A DNA stretch of 64,000 bases from the NCBI RefSeq assembly GCF_013266755.1, contig NZ_JABRWJ010000013.1, positions 62,001 through 126,000 on the forward strand, written 5' to 3'. Below are positions 48,112 through 57,245 of this stretch, piece by piece. The position numbers and the translations under genes are program-made. Every line of letters begins with the position of its first letter. The first letter of the stretch is position 1. This stretch comes from Pseudaquabacterium terrae. GTDB lineage: Bacteria; Pseudomonadota; Gammaproteobacteria; Burkholderiales; Burkholderiaceae_C. The notes beneath the pieces are model-generated. The model saw only the letters and a program-made list of their open reading frames with translations, was not told the origin of the DNA and made no database searches.

Positions 48112-49653
48112 ATGTCCCACCCGTGCCTCGATGCAGGCAAGAAACTGGCGCTCGCGGCCGTCATGGCCATGACGATCTCTTCGGCGGTCAACGCCGCCGA
48201 TCCCGTGCAGGCGCGCCTGACCGTCGACGCCGAACCGGCCGGCCCGCGCATCGAGCCCGGTGTCTACGGCCACTTCGTCGAGCACGCCGGGCGTGGCGTC
48301 TACGAAGGCCTGTGGGTCGGCCCCGAATCGTCCATCCCCAACACCCGTGGCTGGCGCAACGACGTGGTCGGCGCGCTGCGCCAGGTCGGCGTGCCGGTGA
48401 TGCGCTGGCCGGGCGGCTGCTTCGCCGACGACTACGACTGGCGCGACGGCATCGGCGAGCCCGCCAAGCGCCCGGTGCGTCCGAACCGCTGGTGGGGCGG
48501 GGTGGAGGACAACCGCGTCGGCACGCACGAGTTCATGGACCTGGCCGAGCAGATCGGCTCGGAGGTCTACATCGCCGCCAACATGGGCTCGATGCCGCCG
48601 CGGGCGATGAGCCATTGGCTGGAGTACATGACCGAAGGCGGCAAGACCACGCTGGCCGAGGAGCGCCGCCGCAACGGCCGCGACAAGCCGTGGAAGGTGA
48701 AGTACGTGGGCGTCGGCAACGAGAGCTGGGGCTGCGGCGGCAACATGCGCGGCGAATACCAGGCCGACCTGCACAACCAGTACGCCACTTTCCTGCGCGA
48801 CGTGGTGCGCGTGGCGTCCGGCGACGGCCAGGGCAACGACCCGCTGATCGACGTGCTGATGGAGCGCTCCGGCCCGCATCTGGACGCGCTGACGCTGCAC
48901 TACTACACGATGCCCGGCGACTGGTCGAAGAAGGGCGACGCCACCGGCTTCGATGCGCAGCAGTGGGCCAAGACGCTGAAGTCGGCGCTCGGCATCGAAG
49001 GGCGCATCGCCGCCGTCTCGCGCGTGATGGACAAGCGCGACGACAAGAAGCGCGTGGCGCTCTACGTCGACGAATGGGGCACCTGGTACGACACGCCGGC
49101 CGGCGCCAGCGCGCTGTGGCAGCAGAACTCGCTGCGCGACGCGATGGTGGCCGCGCTGTCGTTCAACGTCTTCCACCGCCACACCGCGCGGGTGAAGATG
49201 GCCAACATCGCGCAGATGGTGAACGTGCTGCAGGCGCTGGTGCTGACCGAAGGCCCGCGCATGGTGCTGACCCCCACCTACCACGCCTTCGACCTGTACC
49301 AGCCGTTCAAGGGCGCCACGCCGCTGAAGGCCACGCTGCAGGCGCCGCCCTTCCGCACCGGCGACGTGGAGCTGCCCTCGGTGGAGGCGAGCGTCGCCCG
49401 CGCCGCGGACGGCAGCACGCTGCTGGCGCTGGTGAACCTGGATCCGCAGCGCCCTGCGCGCGTGGCCACCAACCTCAAAGGCACGGCGCAAGGGCGCGTG
49501 CTGACCGCCGCGGCCATCGATGCGCACAACACAGTGGCCCGCCCGCAGGCCGTCGTGCCGGCGCCCTACAGCGCCCGCGCCGGTGCCCAGGGCCTGGCAC
49601 TGGACCTGCCGCCCAAGTCCATCGTCGTCGTCAGCGTGCCGGCCGCGCGCTGA
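48112..49653 (+). CDS. GH51 alpha-L-arabinofuranosidase
   Basis: 513-aa exported GH51 enzyme of usual length. A signal peptide ends at SSAVNAAD. The barrel holds acid/base E204 in GVGNESWGCGG and nucleophile E321 in LYVDEWGTW; the substrate-site motif VMRWPGGCFADDYDWRDGIG is intact. A C-terminal sandwich ends KSIVVVSVP. It should release arabinose from arabinoxylan, arabinan or arabinosylated xyloglucan. ATG 48112 is preceded by AAGGAA and starts the operon after promoter copy 4. Although some GH51 members are endoglucanases, the motif set is of the arabinofuranosidase type. Confidence 0.92.
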   Translation: MSHPCLDAGKKLALAAVMAMTISSAVNAADPVQARLTVDAEPAGPRIEPGVYGHFVEHAGRGVYEGLWVGPESSIPNTRGWRNDVVGALRQVGVPVMRWPGGCFADDYDWRDGIGEPAKRPVRPNRWWGGVEDNRVGTHEFMDLAEQIGSEVYIAANMGSMPPRAMSHWLEYMTEGGKTTLAEERRRNGRDKPWKVKYVGVGNESWGCGGNMRGEYQADLHNQYATFLRDVVRVASGDGQGNDPLIDVLMERSGPHLDALTLHYYTMPGDWSKKGDATGFDAQQWAKTLKSALGIEGRIAAVSRVMDKRDDKKRVALYVDEWGTWYDTPAGASALWQQNSLRDAMVAALSFNVFHRHTARVKMANIAQMVNVLQALVLTEGPRMVLTPTYHAFDLYQPFKGATPLKATLQAPPFRTGDVELPSVEASVARAADGSTLLALVNLDPQRPARVATNLKGTAQGRVLTAAAIDAHNTVARPQAVVPAPYSARAGAQGLALDLPPKSIVVVSVPAAR

Positions 49654-49726
49654 CATCCCCTCGCCACCACGCCCGCTTCCGGAGGAGACAACCGTGCCGG
49701 GCGTCCTCAACCACGAAAGGTCGACC

Positions 49727-51367
49727 ATGAGAACCTTGCTTGCGGGCCTGATCCTGGGCGCCGCCACCCTTGCCGCGCCCGCGGTGCAGGCGCAAAGCTG
49801 CGGCAGCGGCGGCGGTGCCAGCGTCTGCCTGATCGCCAACGGCCTGGCCGACAACATCCAGCTCGGCTGGACCGCGAGCGGCACGATCAAGTCGCTGGAG
49901 GTCTACCGCGACACCGATCCGAACCCGGTCGGCCGCAGCCGCATCGCCGTGCTGCCGGCCACGGCCACCAGCTTCACCGACCCCACCGCGGCCACCGGCA
50001 CGCCGTACTGGTACTGGGTGCGGTTCGCCACCAGCGCCGGCAGCTACAACTCCGGTGCCGCCACCGCCACGCGCGGCACGGCCTGCCTGCCCACGGCGGT
50101 CACGCCGCTCGCGCAGGTCGGCGGAACGTGGATGCAGACCGATGCACCGGTGGTTCCCGCCGGCGCAAGCGCCGTGCTCGGCCCGCAGCCCGCCTCGGGC
50201 GGTTCGTGGTCGTGGAGCGGCTGCGGCACCGCGGGCACGGCGCGCCTGCAGACGATCACACCGGCGGCCGCTTGCAAGTCCAACGTCGTCTACACCAACA
50301 GCTGCGGCGCGAAGACGGCGCTGACCTTCAACGTCGCCGTCGCCGGCGTGATGCGCGACATCACGAGCCTGCAGCTGTCCAGGCTGATGTCGCCGGGCTG
50401 GAACGTCGGCAACTCGCTGGACGCGACGCCGAACGAAACCTCCTGGGGCAACCCGCTGATCAACCAGGCGCTGCTGAACGGCGTGAAGGCCGCCGGCTTC
50501 AAGAGCGTGCGCATCCCGGTCACCTGGACCACGCACGTCGATGCCAACGACAACATCCAGCCGCAGTGGATGGCGCGCGTGGCCGAGGTCGTCAAGTACG
50601 CGCGCAACGCCGGCCTGTACGTGATGATCAACCTGCACCACGAGGGCGGCTGGCTCGACAACGTCACCTACGACCAGCAGCCGGCGAACAACGCCCGCTT
50701 CGCCAAGCTGTGGACGCAGATCGCCGAGCACTTCAAGCACCACGACGACTACCTGCTGTTCGCCAGCCTCAACGAGGTGGGCAAGCAGAACGCGCCCTGG
50801 GGCGTGCCGCCGCAGCAGGAGTGGACCGATGTGCAGAACGGCTACCACCAGGTCTTCGTGAACGCCGTGCGCGCCACCGGCGGCAACAACGCCCGCCGCC
50901 ATCTCGTCGTGCAGGGCTACTTCACGAATATCGACACCTCGTTCGACCGCGCGGTGCTGCCCACCGACACGATCGCCAACCGGCTGTTCTTCGAAGTGCA
51001 CTACTACGACCCGTACAACTTCACCATCAACGGCGACGGCCAGATGTGGCAATGGGGCGCCACGGCCACCAACCCCACCGAGACCTGGGCCGACGAGCCC
51101 TGGGTCGATGCGCAGTTCGACAAGATGAAGGCCCGCTTCGTCGACCAGGGCGTGCCGGTGATCGTGGGCGAATACGGGGCCTACCTGAAGCCGAACTACC
51201 CGGGCATGGCGCCGTACCGCAAGGCCTGGGCGGAGTACGTCACGCGCTCGATGTCGCAGCGCGGCCTGGTGCCGATGTGGTGGGACACCGGCGAGATGAT
51301 CGACCGCGTCACCGGTGCGCACAAGCTGCCGGACATGCTCAAAGTGCTCGTCGACAACGCCAAGTGA
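49727..51367 (+). CDS. GH5 (subfamily 4-like) endoglucanase/xyloglucanase, modular
   Basis: 546-aa secreted enzyme. Order: Sec signal peptide (to VQAQ), an FnIII-like domain (about 40-115, IKSLEVYRDTDPNPVG), a four-Cys module (Cys120, 166, 183, 193; WSWSGCG) shared with the GH9 protein, then the GH5 barrel from 210. The catalytic pair is E350 in FASLNEVG and E482 in VIVGEYGAY; the SPGWNVGNSLDA motif is typical of GH5_4, which includes xyloglucanases. ATG 49727 is chosen for its signal peptide; an in-frame GTG at 49694 sits after a strong GGAGGAG and would add 11 residues. Gap to GH51 73 bp, to GH29 11 bp. Confidence 0.9.
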   Translation: MRTLLAGLILGAATLAAPAVQAQSCGSGGGASVCLIANGLADNIQLGWTASGTIKSLEVYRDTDPNPVGRSRIAVLPATATSFTDPTAATGTPYWYWVRFATSAGSYNSGAATATRGTACLPTAVTPLAQVGGTWMQTDAPVVPAGASAVLGPQPASGGSWSWSGCGTAGTARLQTITPAAACKSNVVYTNSCGAKTALTFNVAVAGVMRDITSLQLSRLMSPGWNVGNSLDATPNETSWGNPLINQALLNGVKAAGFKSVRIPVTWTTHVDANDNIQPQWMARVAEVVKYARNAGLYVMINLHHEGGWLDNVTYDQQPANNARFAKLWTQIAEHFKHHDDYLLFASLNEVGKQNAPWGVPPQQEWTDVQNGYHQVFVNAVRATGGNNARRHLVVQGYFTNIDTSFDRAVLPTDTIANRLFFEVHYYDPYNFTINGDGQMWQWGATATNPTETWADEPWVDAQFDKMKARFVDQGVPVIVGEYGAYLKPNYPGMAPYRKAWAEYVTRSMSQRGLVPMWWDTGEMIDRVTGAHKLPDMLKVLVDNAK

Positions 51368-51378
51368 GCGGGAAGCCC

Positions 51379-52941
51379 ATGACCGGCCTGAGCAAGCGCA
51401 CCTTCCTGAGCACGCCGCTGCTGGCCGCCGCCGGCCTGGGCGCCGCGCGCGTCGCGCAGGCGCAAGGCTGCGCGCCCGTGGCACCCGGCCCGTACACGCC
51501 GCCGCCGCTGGCGTCCGGTCCGTTCACCCCCGCTGCCGAGTCGCTGCGCCAGCCTGCGATCCCGGCGTGGTACCGCGATGCCAAGCTCGGCATCTGGTCG
51601 CACTGGGGGCCGCAAGCGGTGCCCAGCCGCGGCGACTGGTACGCCCGCTTCATGTACGTGCCCGGCCACCCGCACTACGAGCACCACGTGAAGACCTATG
51701 GCCACCCCTCGGAGGTCGGCTACAAGGACATCATCAAGCGGTGGAAGGCCGAGCGCTTCGAGCCCGAGGCGCTGATGGACCGCTACGTCGCGGCGGGCGC
51801 CAAGTACTTCGTCTCGATGGGCGTGCACCACGACAACTTCGACCTGTGGAACTCCAGGCACCACCGCTGGAACGCCACCAAGGTCGGACCGATGCGCGAC
51901 GTGGTCGGCGACTGGGGGCGCGCCGCGCGCAAGCGCGGGCTTCGCTTCGGCGTCTCGGAGCACCTGGGCGCCAGCCACAACTGGTGGTGGACCAGCCACC
52001 AGTGCGACCAGTTCTGGCCCAAGCTGGGCGTGGCCTACGACGGCGCCAAGCCGGAGAACGTCGACCTGTACCACGCGCCGCACGACACCCCGTACCTGAA
52101 CCGCGGCGGCGACTGGTACACGACGAACCCGAAGTTCCACGAGATCTGGTACCGCCGCATGGTCGACCTGATCGACAGCCACCAGCCGGACCTGCTGTAC
52201 TCCGACGGCGGCATCCCGTTCGGCGCGGTGGGGCGCTCCGTGGTGGCCCACCTGTACAACACCTCGGTGCGCCGCCACGGCGAGATGCAGGCGGTCTACA
52301 ACCACAAGGCGCTCGGCTCCGGGGAATTCATCCGCGAGGTCGGTGCGCAGGACGTTGAACGCGGCGTGCTCGAAGGCATCAACCCGCTGCCGTGGCAGAC
52401 CGACACCTCCAACGGCGACTGGTTCCACTCCGAGCACGATCACTACAAGACGCCGGCGCAGGTACTGACGATGCTGTGCGACATCGTCAGCAAGAACGGC
52501 AACATGCTGCTCAACGTGGTCCAGCGGGCCGACGGGACGCTGACGCCCGAGTCGGACCTGCTGATGACGGAGATGGCCGCGTGGATGAAGGTCAACGCCG
52601 AGGCGATCCACGGCACGCGGCCGTGGAAGACCCACGGCGAAGGTCCGACCGAGGCCGCCAGCGGCGCCTTCCAGGAGAACACGGCCTATACGCCGCAGGA
52701 CATCCGCTTCACCACCCGGGGCGATGTGCTGTACGCGCTGACCCTGGGCGAGCCCAAGGGGGCCGTGAGGATCGCCTCGCTGCGCCAAGCTAACGCCCAT
52801 GATGCGCGTCCCGTGCGCCGGGTCGAGCTGCTGGGGGCCGGGCCGCTGCGGTTCCGCCAGAGCGGCCAGGCACTGGAGGTCGACGTGCCCGAGCGTCTGC
52901 CGAGCCGCCATGTCAGTGCCTTGCGCATCGCGCTCGGCTGA
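51379..52941 (+). CDS. GH29 alpha-L-fucosidase
   Basis: 520-aa retaining fucosidase. The leader SKRTFLSTPLLAAAGLGAAR resembles a Tat/Sec signal. The barrel shows KLGIWSHWGP, SMGVHHDNFDLW, GLRFGVSEHLG and the nucleophile D276 in LLYSDGG, then SKNGNMLLNVV and a C-terminal sandwich. It overlaps in role with GH95; GH29 members may prefer other linkages or free-standing fucosides, so the two may split the substrates. It sits between GH5 and GH2 in one operon. Confidence 0.92.
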   Translation: MTGLSKRTFLSTPLLAAAGLGAARVAQAQGCAPVAPGPYTPPPLASGPFTPAAESLRQPAIPAWYRDAKLGIWSHWGPQAVPSRGDWYARFMYVPGHPHYEHHVKTYGHPSEVGYKDIIKRWKAERFEPEALMDRYVAAGAKYFVSMGVHHDNFDLWNSRHHRWNATKVGPMRDVVGDWGRAARKRGLRFGVSEHLGASHNWWWTSHQCDQFWPKLGVAYDGAKPENVDLYHAPHDTPYLNRGGDWYTTNPKFHEIWYRRMVDLIDSHQPDLLYSDGGIPFGAVGRSVVAHLYNTSVRRHGEMQAVYNHKALGSGEFIREVGAQDVERGVLEGINPLPWQTDTSNGDWFHSEHDHYKTPAQVLTMLCDIVSKNGNMLLNVVQRADGTLTPESDLLMTEMAAWMKVNAEAIHGTRPWKTHGEGPTEAASGAFQENTAYTPQDIRFTTRGDVLYALTLGEPKGAVRIASLRQANAHDARPVRRVELLGAGPLRFRQSGQALEVDVPERLPSRHVSALRIALG

Positions 52942-52966
52942 AGGCCGACCCCCCACCTCCTCGACG

Positions 52967-55555
52967 ATGAGACCGGTCCTGCGCCTGCTGCTGGCCGTGT
53001 GCGCCGGCCTGCTCACGGGCCTCGCGGGTGCGAGCAATCGCACCAGCGAGCCGATCAACCGCGACTGGACCTTCACGCTCGGTGATCCGCCGGGCGCGCA
53101 GGCGATCGACCACGACAGCGCCGGCTGGCGCCGCGTCGACCTGCCGCATTCGTTCTCGCAGCCGTACTTCCTGGGCACCGGCTTCTATGTCGGCCACGGC
53201 TGGTACCGCAAGGCCTTGCACGTGCCGGCTGCCGCGATCGGCAAGCGCATCACGCTGGAGTTCGACGGCGTGTTCCAGGACGCGGTGATCTGGGTCAACG
53301 GGCGGAAGGCGGGGCGCCATGTCGGCGGCTACACCGGCTTCAGCATCGACATCACGCCGCACGTCAAGGCCGGCCGCAACCTGCTGGCCGTGCACGTGAA
53401 CAACCTGTGGAATGCGCGCGTGGCCCCGCGCGCGGGCGAGCACGTGTTCTCCGGCGGCATCTACCGCAACGTGCGCCTGGTGGTCACCGACCCCGTGCAC
53501 GTGGCCTGGTACGGCACCTTCGTGACGACACCGCAGGTGTCCGACGAGCGGGCCTCGGTGCGCGTGCAGACGGAGGTGCGCAATCACCGCGCGGCCGAGG
53601 TCAGGGTCACGCTGGTCTCCGAGGTGCTGGACGCCGCCGGCCGGCGAATCGCGACGCTGCGCAGCACGCGCAAGGTGCCGGCTGCCGGCATGGCCACCGT
53701 TGACCAGACGCTGCCGCAGATCGCCCGGCCGCGGCTGTGGTCGCCCGAGCAGCCCACGCTGTACAAGCTGGTCAGCCGTCTTTCCGTCGCGGGCAAGCCC
53801 GTCGATCGCTTCGAGACGCCGTTCGGCATCCGCAGCCTCCAGTTCACCGCCGACAAGGGCTTCTTCCTCAACGGCAGGCACCTGTACATGGTCGGTGCCA
53901 ACGTGCACCAGGACCAGGCCGGCTGGGGCGACGGCGTGACCGATGGCGCGGCGCGGCGCGACGTGCAGATGGTCAAGGACGCCGGCTTCAACTTCATCCG
54001 CGGCTCGCACTACCCGCACTCGCCGGCGTTCTCGAAGGCCACCGACGAGCTCGGCCTGCTGTTCTGGTCCGAGGCGCCGTTCTGGGGCATCGGCGGCTTC
54101 GGCGCCGATGGCAGCTGGCTGTCCAGCGCCTATCCGCCCGACCCGGCGGACCGGCCCGAATTCGAAGCCAGCGTGCTGCGGCAGGCGCAGGAGATGATCC
54201 GCATCCACCGCAATCATCCGTCGATCGTCGTCTGGAGCGCCAGCAACGAGCCGTTCTTCACGCTGGGCGATGCCATGGGCCCGATGCGCGAGTTCCTGAA
54301 GCGCCAGGTGGCCTTCATGCGCCAGCTGGACCCGACGCGGCCGGTGGCCATCGGCGGCGCGCAGCGCGGCGAGATCGACAAGCTGGGCGACATCGCCGGC
54401 TACAACGGCGACGGCGCCACGCTGTTCCTGAACCCGGGCGTTCCCTCGGTGGTGTCGGAGTATGGCTCGACGATGGTCGACCGGCCCGGCGCCTACGAGC
54501 CCGGCTTCGGGCTGATGCCCGACACCCCGGACCAGAAGGGCAGCACGAAGCCGTACGCGTGGCGCTACCCCTGGCGCGCGGGGGAGGCGCTGTGGTGCGC
54601 CTTCGACCATGGCTCGATTGCCTCGGTCGAGTTCGGCTCCATGGGCTTCATCGATTATTTCCGCCTGCCCAAGCGGCAGTACCACTGGTACCGCGAGCAC
54701 TATCGCGGCGTGCCGCCGCCGGCGTGGCCGGTGGCCGGCAAGCCGGCGAAGCTGCACCTGGCCGCCAGCCAGCCGGTGATCCACGGCACCCAGGGGCTGG
54801 ACGATGCGCAACTGGTCGTCACCGTGCAGGACGAGGCGGGCAGGGCGCTGAGCAACGCGCCCGACGTGACGCTCAGCATCGTCAGCGGCCCGGGCAAGTT
54901 CCCCACCGGCCGCAGCATCCACTTCAGCAACCAGTCGGTGATCGCCATCCGCGATGGCCAGGCGGCGATCAGTTTTCGCTCCTACTTCGCGGGCGAGACC
55001 CTCATCGAGGCCAGTTCCCCAGGGCTCGCGCCGGCCCGCCTCGCGATCACCACCACGGGGCCGGACCGCTTCGTGCCGGGCGAGTCGCCGCTGGCGCCGG
55101 ACCAGCCGGTGGTCGTCTACCCGCCGATCCACCGCAAGGCGCTTGCCGACGATCCGATCAACGTCACCACCAGCCGCCCCACCGCCACCAGCGGCTCGGA
55201 ACCCGGGCACGAGGCGCCGTTGGCCAACGACGGCCAGACGCAGACCTGGTGGCGTGCCAGCGCGACCGATGGCAGTGCGCACTGGGTGGCGCACCTCGAG
55301 AACGTCTACGCGCTGCACTGGTTGTCGCTGGTGATGCCGGACGATCGCGGGCCCGACTTCGTCGTCGAGATCAGTCAGGACGCCACCCGCTGGCGCCCGG
55401 TGGCCGAGGCCAAGGGCGGACGCAAGAGCCACGAGATCGCGCTCTTCGAGCCGCCGAACACCGCGGCTTTCCTGCGCATCCGCTTTCCCGCCGTCACGCC
55501 CGATCGGCCGGCCATGCTGAGCGAGGTGCGCGTGTTTGCCAAACCCAAGCCCTGA
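52967..55555 (+). CDS. GH2 beta-galactosidase-type enzyme with C-terminal discoidin-like domain
   Basis: 862-aa exported GH2 enzyme. A signal peptide (to AGASN) is followed by a jelly roll (DLPHSFSQP, VIWVNGRKAG), Ig-like domain, barrel with acid/base E428 in SASNEPFF and nucleophile E498 in VVSEYGST, a further Ig-like domain (LVVTVQDEAGRAL) and a C-terminal F5/8-type C (CBM32-like) domain (about 720-862, DDPINVTTSRP to SEVRVFAK). It is last in the GH51-GH5-GH29-GH2 unit. Substrate could be galactose or another beta-sugar; it is not a close paralogue of the GH2 at the left edge. A bidirectional-terminator-like inverted repeat begins at its stop codon. Confidence 0.9.
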   Translation: MRPVLRLLLAVCAGLLTGLAGASNRTSEPINRDWTFTLGDPPGAQAIDHDSAGWRRVDLPHSFSQPYFLGTGFYVGHGWYRKALHVPAAAIGKRITLEFDGVFQDAVIWVNGRKAGRHVGGYTGFSIDITPHVKAGRNLLAVHVNNLWNARVAPRAGEHVFSGGIYRNVRLVVTDPVHVAWYGTFVTTPQVSDERASVRVQTEVRNHRAAEVRVTLVSEVLDAAGRRIATLRSTRKVPAAGMATVDQTLPQIARPRLWSPEQPTLYKLVSRLSVAGKPVDRFETPFGIRSLQFTADKGFFLNGRHLYMVGANVHQDQAGWGDGVTDGAARRDVQMVKDAGFNFIRGSHYPHSPAFSKATDELGLLFWSEAPFWGIGGFGADGSWLSSAYPPDPADRPEFEASVLRQAQEMIRIHRNHPSIVVWSASNEPFFTLGDAMGPMREFLKRQVAFMRQLDPTRPVAIGGAQRGEIDKLGDIAGYNGDGATLFLNPGVPSVVSEYGSTMVDRPGAYEPGFGLMPDTPDQKGSTKPYAWRYPWRAGEALWCAFDHGSIASVEFGSMGFIDYFRLPKRQYHWYREHYRGVPPPAWPVAGKPAKLHLAASQPVIHGTQGLDDAQLVVTVQDEAGRALSNAPDVTLSIVSGPGKFPTGRSIHFSNQSVIAIRDGQAAISFRSYFAGETLIEASSPGLAPARLAITTTGPDRFVPGESPLAPDQPVVVYPPIHRKALADDPINVTTSRPTATSGSEPGHEAPLANDGQTQTWWRASATDGSAHWVAHLENVYALHWLSLVMPDDRGPDFVVEISQDATRWRPVAEAKGGRKSHEIALFEPPNTAAFLRIRFPAVTPDRPAMLSEVRVFAKPKP

Positions 55556-55595
55556 CCCGCACGGCCTGGGGTCCTGCTCGGCAGGAGCCGGGTCA
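55553..55595. terminator. Possible bidirectional terminator between convergent genes
   Basis: TGACCCG (55553-55559) and CGGGTCA (55589-55595) are exact complements and include the stop codons of both convergent genes. Inside them TCCTGC-TCG-GCAGGA (55572-55586) forms a second perfect stem. There is no T-run, so intrinsic termination is uncertain. Confidence 0.4.
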
Positions 55596-56006
55596 ATGGA
55601 ACAGGCGCTGCGAGAAGTGGTACAGGTTGTCGGCCCAGCTCTCGCGCACGGGGCCGTGCTCGTGGACGGTCCACACGTGCGGGATGCCGCGCTGCTGAAG
55701 CTGGCGGTGCAGGGCCTGCGGCACGCGGATCAGGCCGTCCTGTCGACCGCAAGAGAGGTACAGCAGCGCCAGATGGCGCCGCACGGCGTCCGCATCGGGC
55801 AGCAACTGCGCCGCTGTGCGCGTGTTGGGCGCCGGCGAGAAGCCGCCCACCCAGGCGAAGCGGTCGAGGTGGGCGAGGCCGACATTCAGCGCCTGGCCGC
55901 CCCCCATCGACAAGCCGGCGATGGCACGCATCCGGCGGTCGCTGGCGGCAGCGTAGTTCGCCTCGACGCTGACGCGGCCGGGTACCGTCGACCGGGACGC
56001 GTCCAT
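55593..56006 (-). pseudogene. Esterase (esterase D/feruloyl esterase type) C-terminal remnant
   Basis: Only the C-terminal third of a PF00756-type serine esterase is present: about 137 codons against roughly 270-400 for intact members. It carries the nucleophile elbow AIAGLSMGGGQALN and the terminal His region (VWTVHEHGP). The N-terminal half, with the oxyanion region, is absent, and its place is taken by the PEP-CTERM gene ending at 56023. These esterases remove acetyl or feruloyl groups from xylan and are common in such loci. Loss by deletion is inferred; expression of the fragment is unlikely to give an active enzyme. Confidence 0.7.
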
Positions 56007-56022
56007 GAGAGGTCAGGCGCGG

Positions 56023-56781
56023 TCAGCGGCCCCGGTGGCGACGCATCAGGCCGACCATGCCCAGTCCGGTCAGCAGCATGGCGAAGCTGCCGGGTTCGGG
56101 CACCGTGTTCGGAGCATCGGTCTCGGCCGAGGCCGCCAGGCCGATGCGCATGCGGGCCCAGCCCGTCGCGCCGGGATTGGTCCAGCTGGCCGAGAGCGTC
56201 ATCGGGCCGGCGTAGGGGCCGCTCGTCGCGTCGACGAAGGCCTCCGCATAGTTGAGCGGCTCGCAGATGTCGGTGGTGAAGTCGGTGCTGCACAGTTCGA
56301 TGTAGGCATTGGCCTGCGCGATGTCGCCATCGGCGAAGAGCTCCGTCAGCGTCGTGGACAGCGTGATCGTGGCGTTGCCGCCGACCATGATGTAGCCGTC
56401 GAAGACCTGCGCGAAGGCCCAGCCGGTGTGGCCTGCATCGGCCGCTGTTTCGGCGCTCGCCGCCACGCCGTCGAGCAGGTTGCCGCCGGTGGCCGCACCG
56501 ATGTTGGCCTTCGCGAACGAGCTCGCGTCGATCACCGTGGCGTCGTAGGGGGCGCCGTGCCAGCCGCTCGCGCTGTCGGCCAAGGACGGGTTCTCGAGCG
56601 CTGCTGCCGTCGACGACGTGGGCTGCAGCCAGTTCTGGTCGTGCGGCAGCCAATACCATCCCTCGCCGCCGTTCACCGACAGGGCCAGGTTGGAGACGCC
56701 CACCTTGGCGATGCCGGCGGCTGCGAGTTGGGAAGCTGCCAGCAAGGCGGCCCCGAGGGCGAATTGGAAGCGTTTGCGCAT
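56023..56781 (-). CDS. PEP-CTERM sorting-domain protein of unknown function
   Basis: 252-aa exported protein. A signal peptide (ASQLAAAG) is followed by a beta-rich domain of unknown family and a C-terminal PEP-CTERM anchor: VPEPGSF, a hydrophobic stretch, then RRHRGR. This signal is processed by an exosortase (EpsH/XrtA type) in exopolysaccharide-producing Gram-negatives; no exosortase gene is in the window. ATG 56781 has GGAGA 5 nt upstream, and the region before it is AT-rich (56785-56850), probably its promoter. It is an island between gene remnants and need not belong to the xyloglucan system. Confidence 0.85.
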   Translation of the reverse strand: MRKRFQFALGAALLAASQLAAAGIAKVGVSNLALSVNGGEGWYWLPHDQNWLQPTSSTAAALENPSLADSASGWHGAPYDATVIDASSFAKANIGAATGGNLLDGVAASAETAADAGHTGWAFAQVFDGYIMVGGNATITLSTTLTELFADGDIAQANAYIELCSTDFTTDICEPLNYAEAFVDATSGPYAGPMTLSASWTNPGATGWARMRIGLAASAETDAPNTVPEPGSFAMLLTGLGMVGLMRRHRGR

Positions 56782-56867
56782 GCGGGTCTCCGTGGGTCGA
56801 TATTTGATTAGTGCAGAGCACGAATTTAAGTCAGTAACAACAGTTCCCGAACTGCGGCTTTCCCTAG

Positions 56868-57077
56868 ATGCACTTTGCCTATGCCCAAGCCAAGCTGGCG
56901 CGCAGCCACCTGACCGCCGGGCAAGGCGCGCGGCTGTCGGTGCTGTTGAAGAACGAAGGCTCGCGTGAGGCGGCCGAGGTGGTGCAGGTCTATGCCCGGC
57001 GCTCCGGCGCCATGGCGCCATGGCGCCGGAGCGCACCCTGGCAGGTCACGGGGCGTGCCGAGCTGCCGCCGTTTTGA
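56868..57077 (+). pseudogene. GH3 glycosidase remnant (C-terminal FnIII-like domain)
   Basis: About 45 codons (56868 to about 57000) match the final fibronectin-like domain of GH3 beta-glucosidases/xylosidases: FAYAQAKLAR, SVLLKNEGSREAAEVVQVYAR. The rest of the protein, including the catalytic domains, is absent. The match stops at a perfect 36-bp palindrome (56999-57034) and the frame then runs into a stop at 57077. It marks a former GH3 gene of the locus. Confidence 0.65.
56999..57034. repeat. Perfect 36-bp palindrome
   Basis: Positions 56999-57016 are the exact reverse complement of 57017-57034, with no loop. The centre consists of GGCGCC and CCATGG units. It lies exactly where similarity to the GH3 fragment ends, so it may mark a rearrangement junction. 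Confidence 0.85.
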
Positions 57078-57245
57078 GAGAGGGCGCCACATCAGCGCCG
57101 CTCCTGGGTCGGTGATCCGGATCAAGCCCTCGAGCGCACGCGCCACCTTCTCGTGGGCCGGCAGTGCGTCGTCGAGCCCGTCGAGCACCGTGAAGCAGGC
57201 GGCCGTGGGTTCCCAGTCACCCGGTCCGGCGCTGCGGCACCGCCC

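Noticed and set aside
57078-57245. Coding-like stretch on the minus strand between the GH3 remnant and the ligase pseudogene
   Set aside because: The translation looks less random than typical shadows, but I cannot assign a family or boundaries, so no gene is called.
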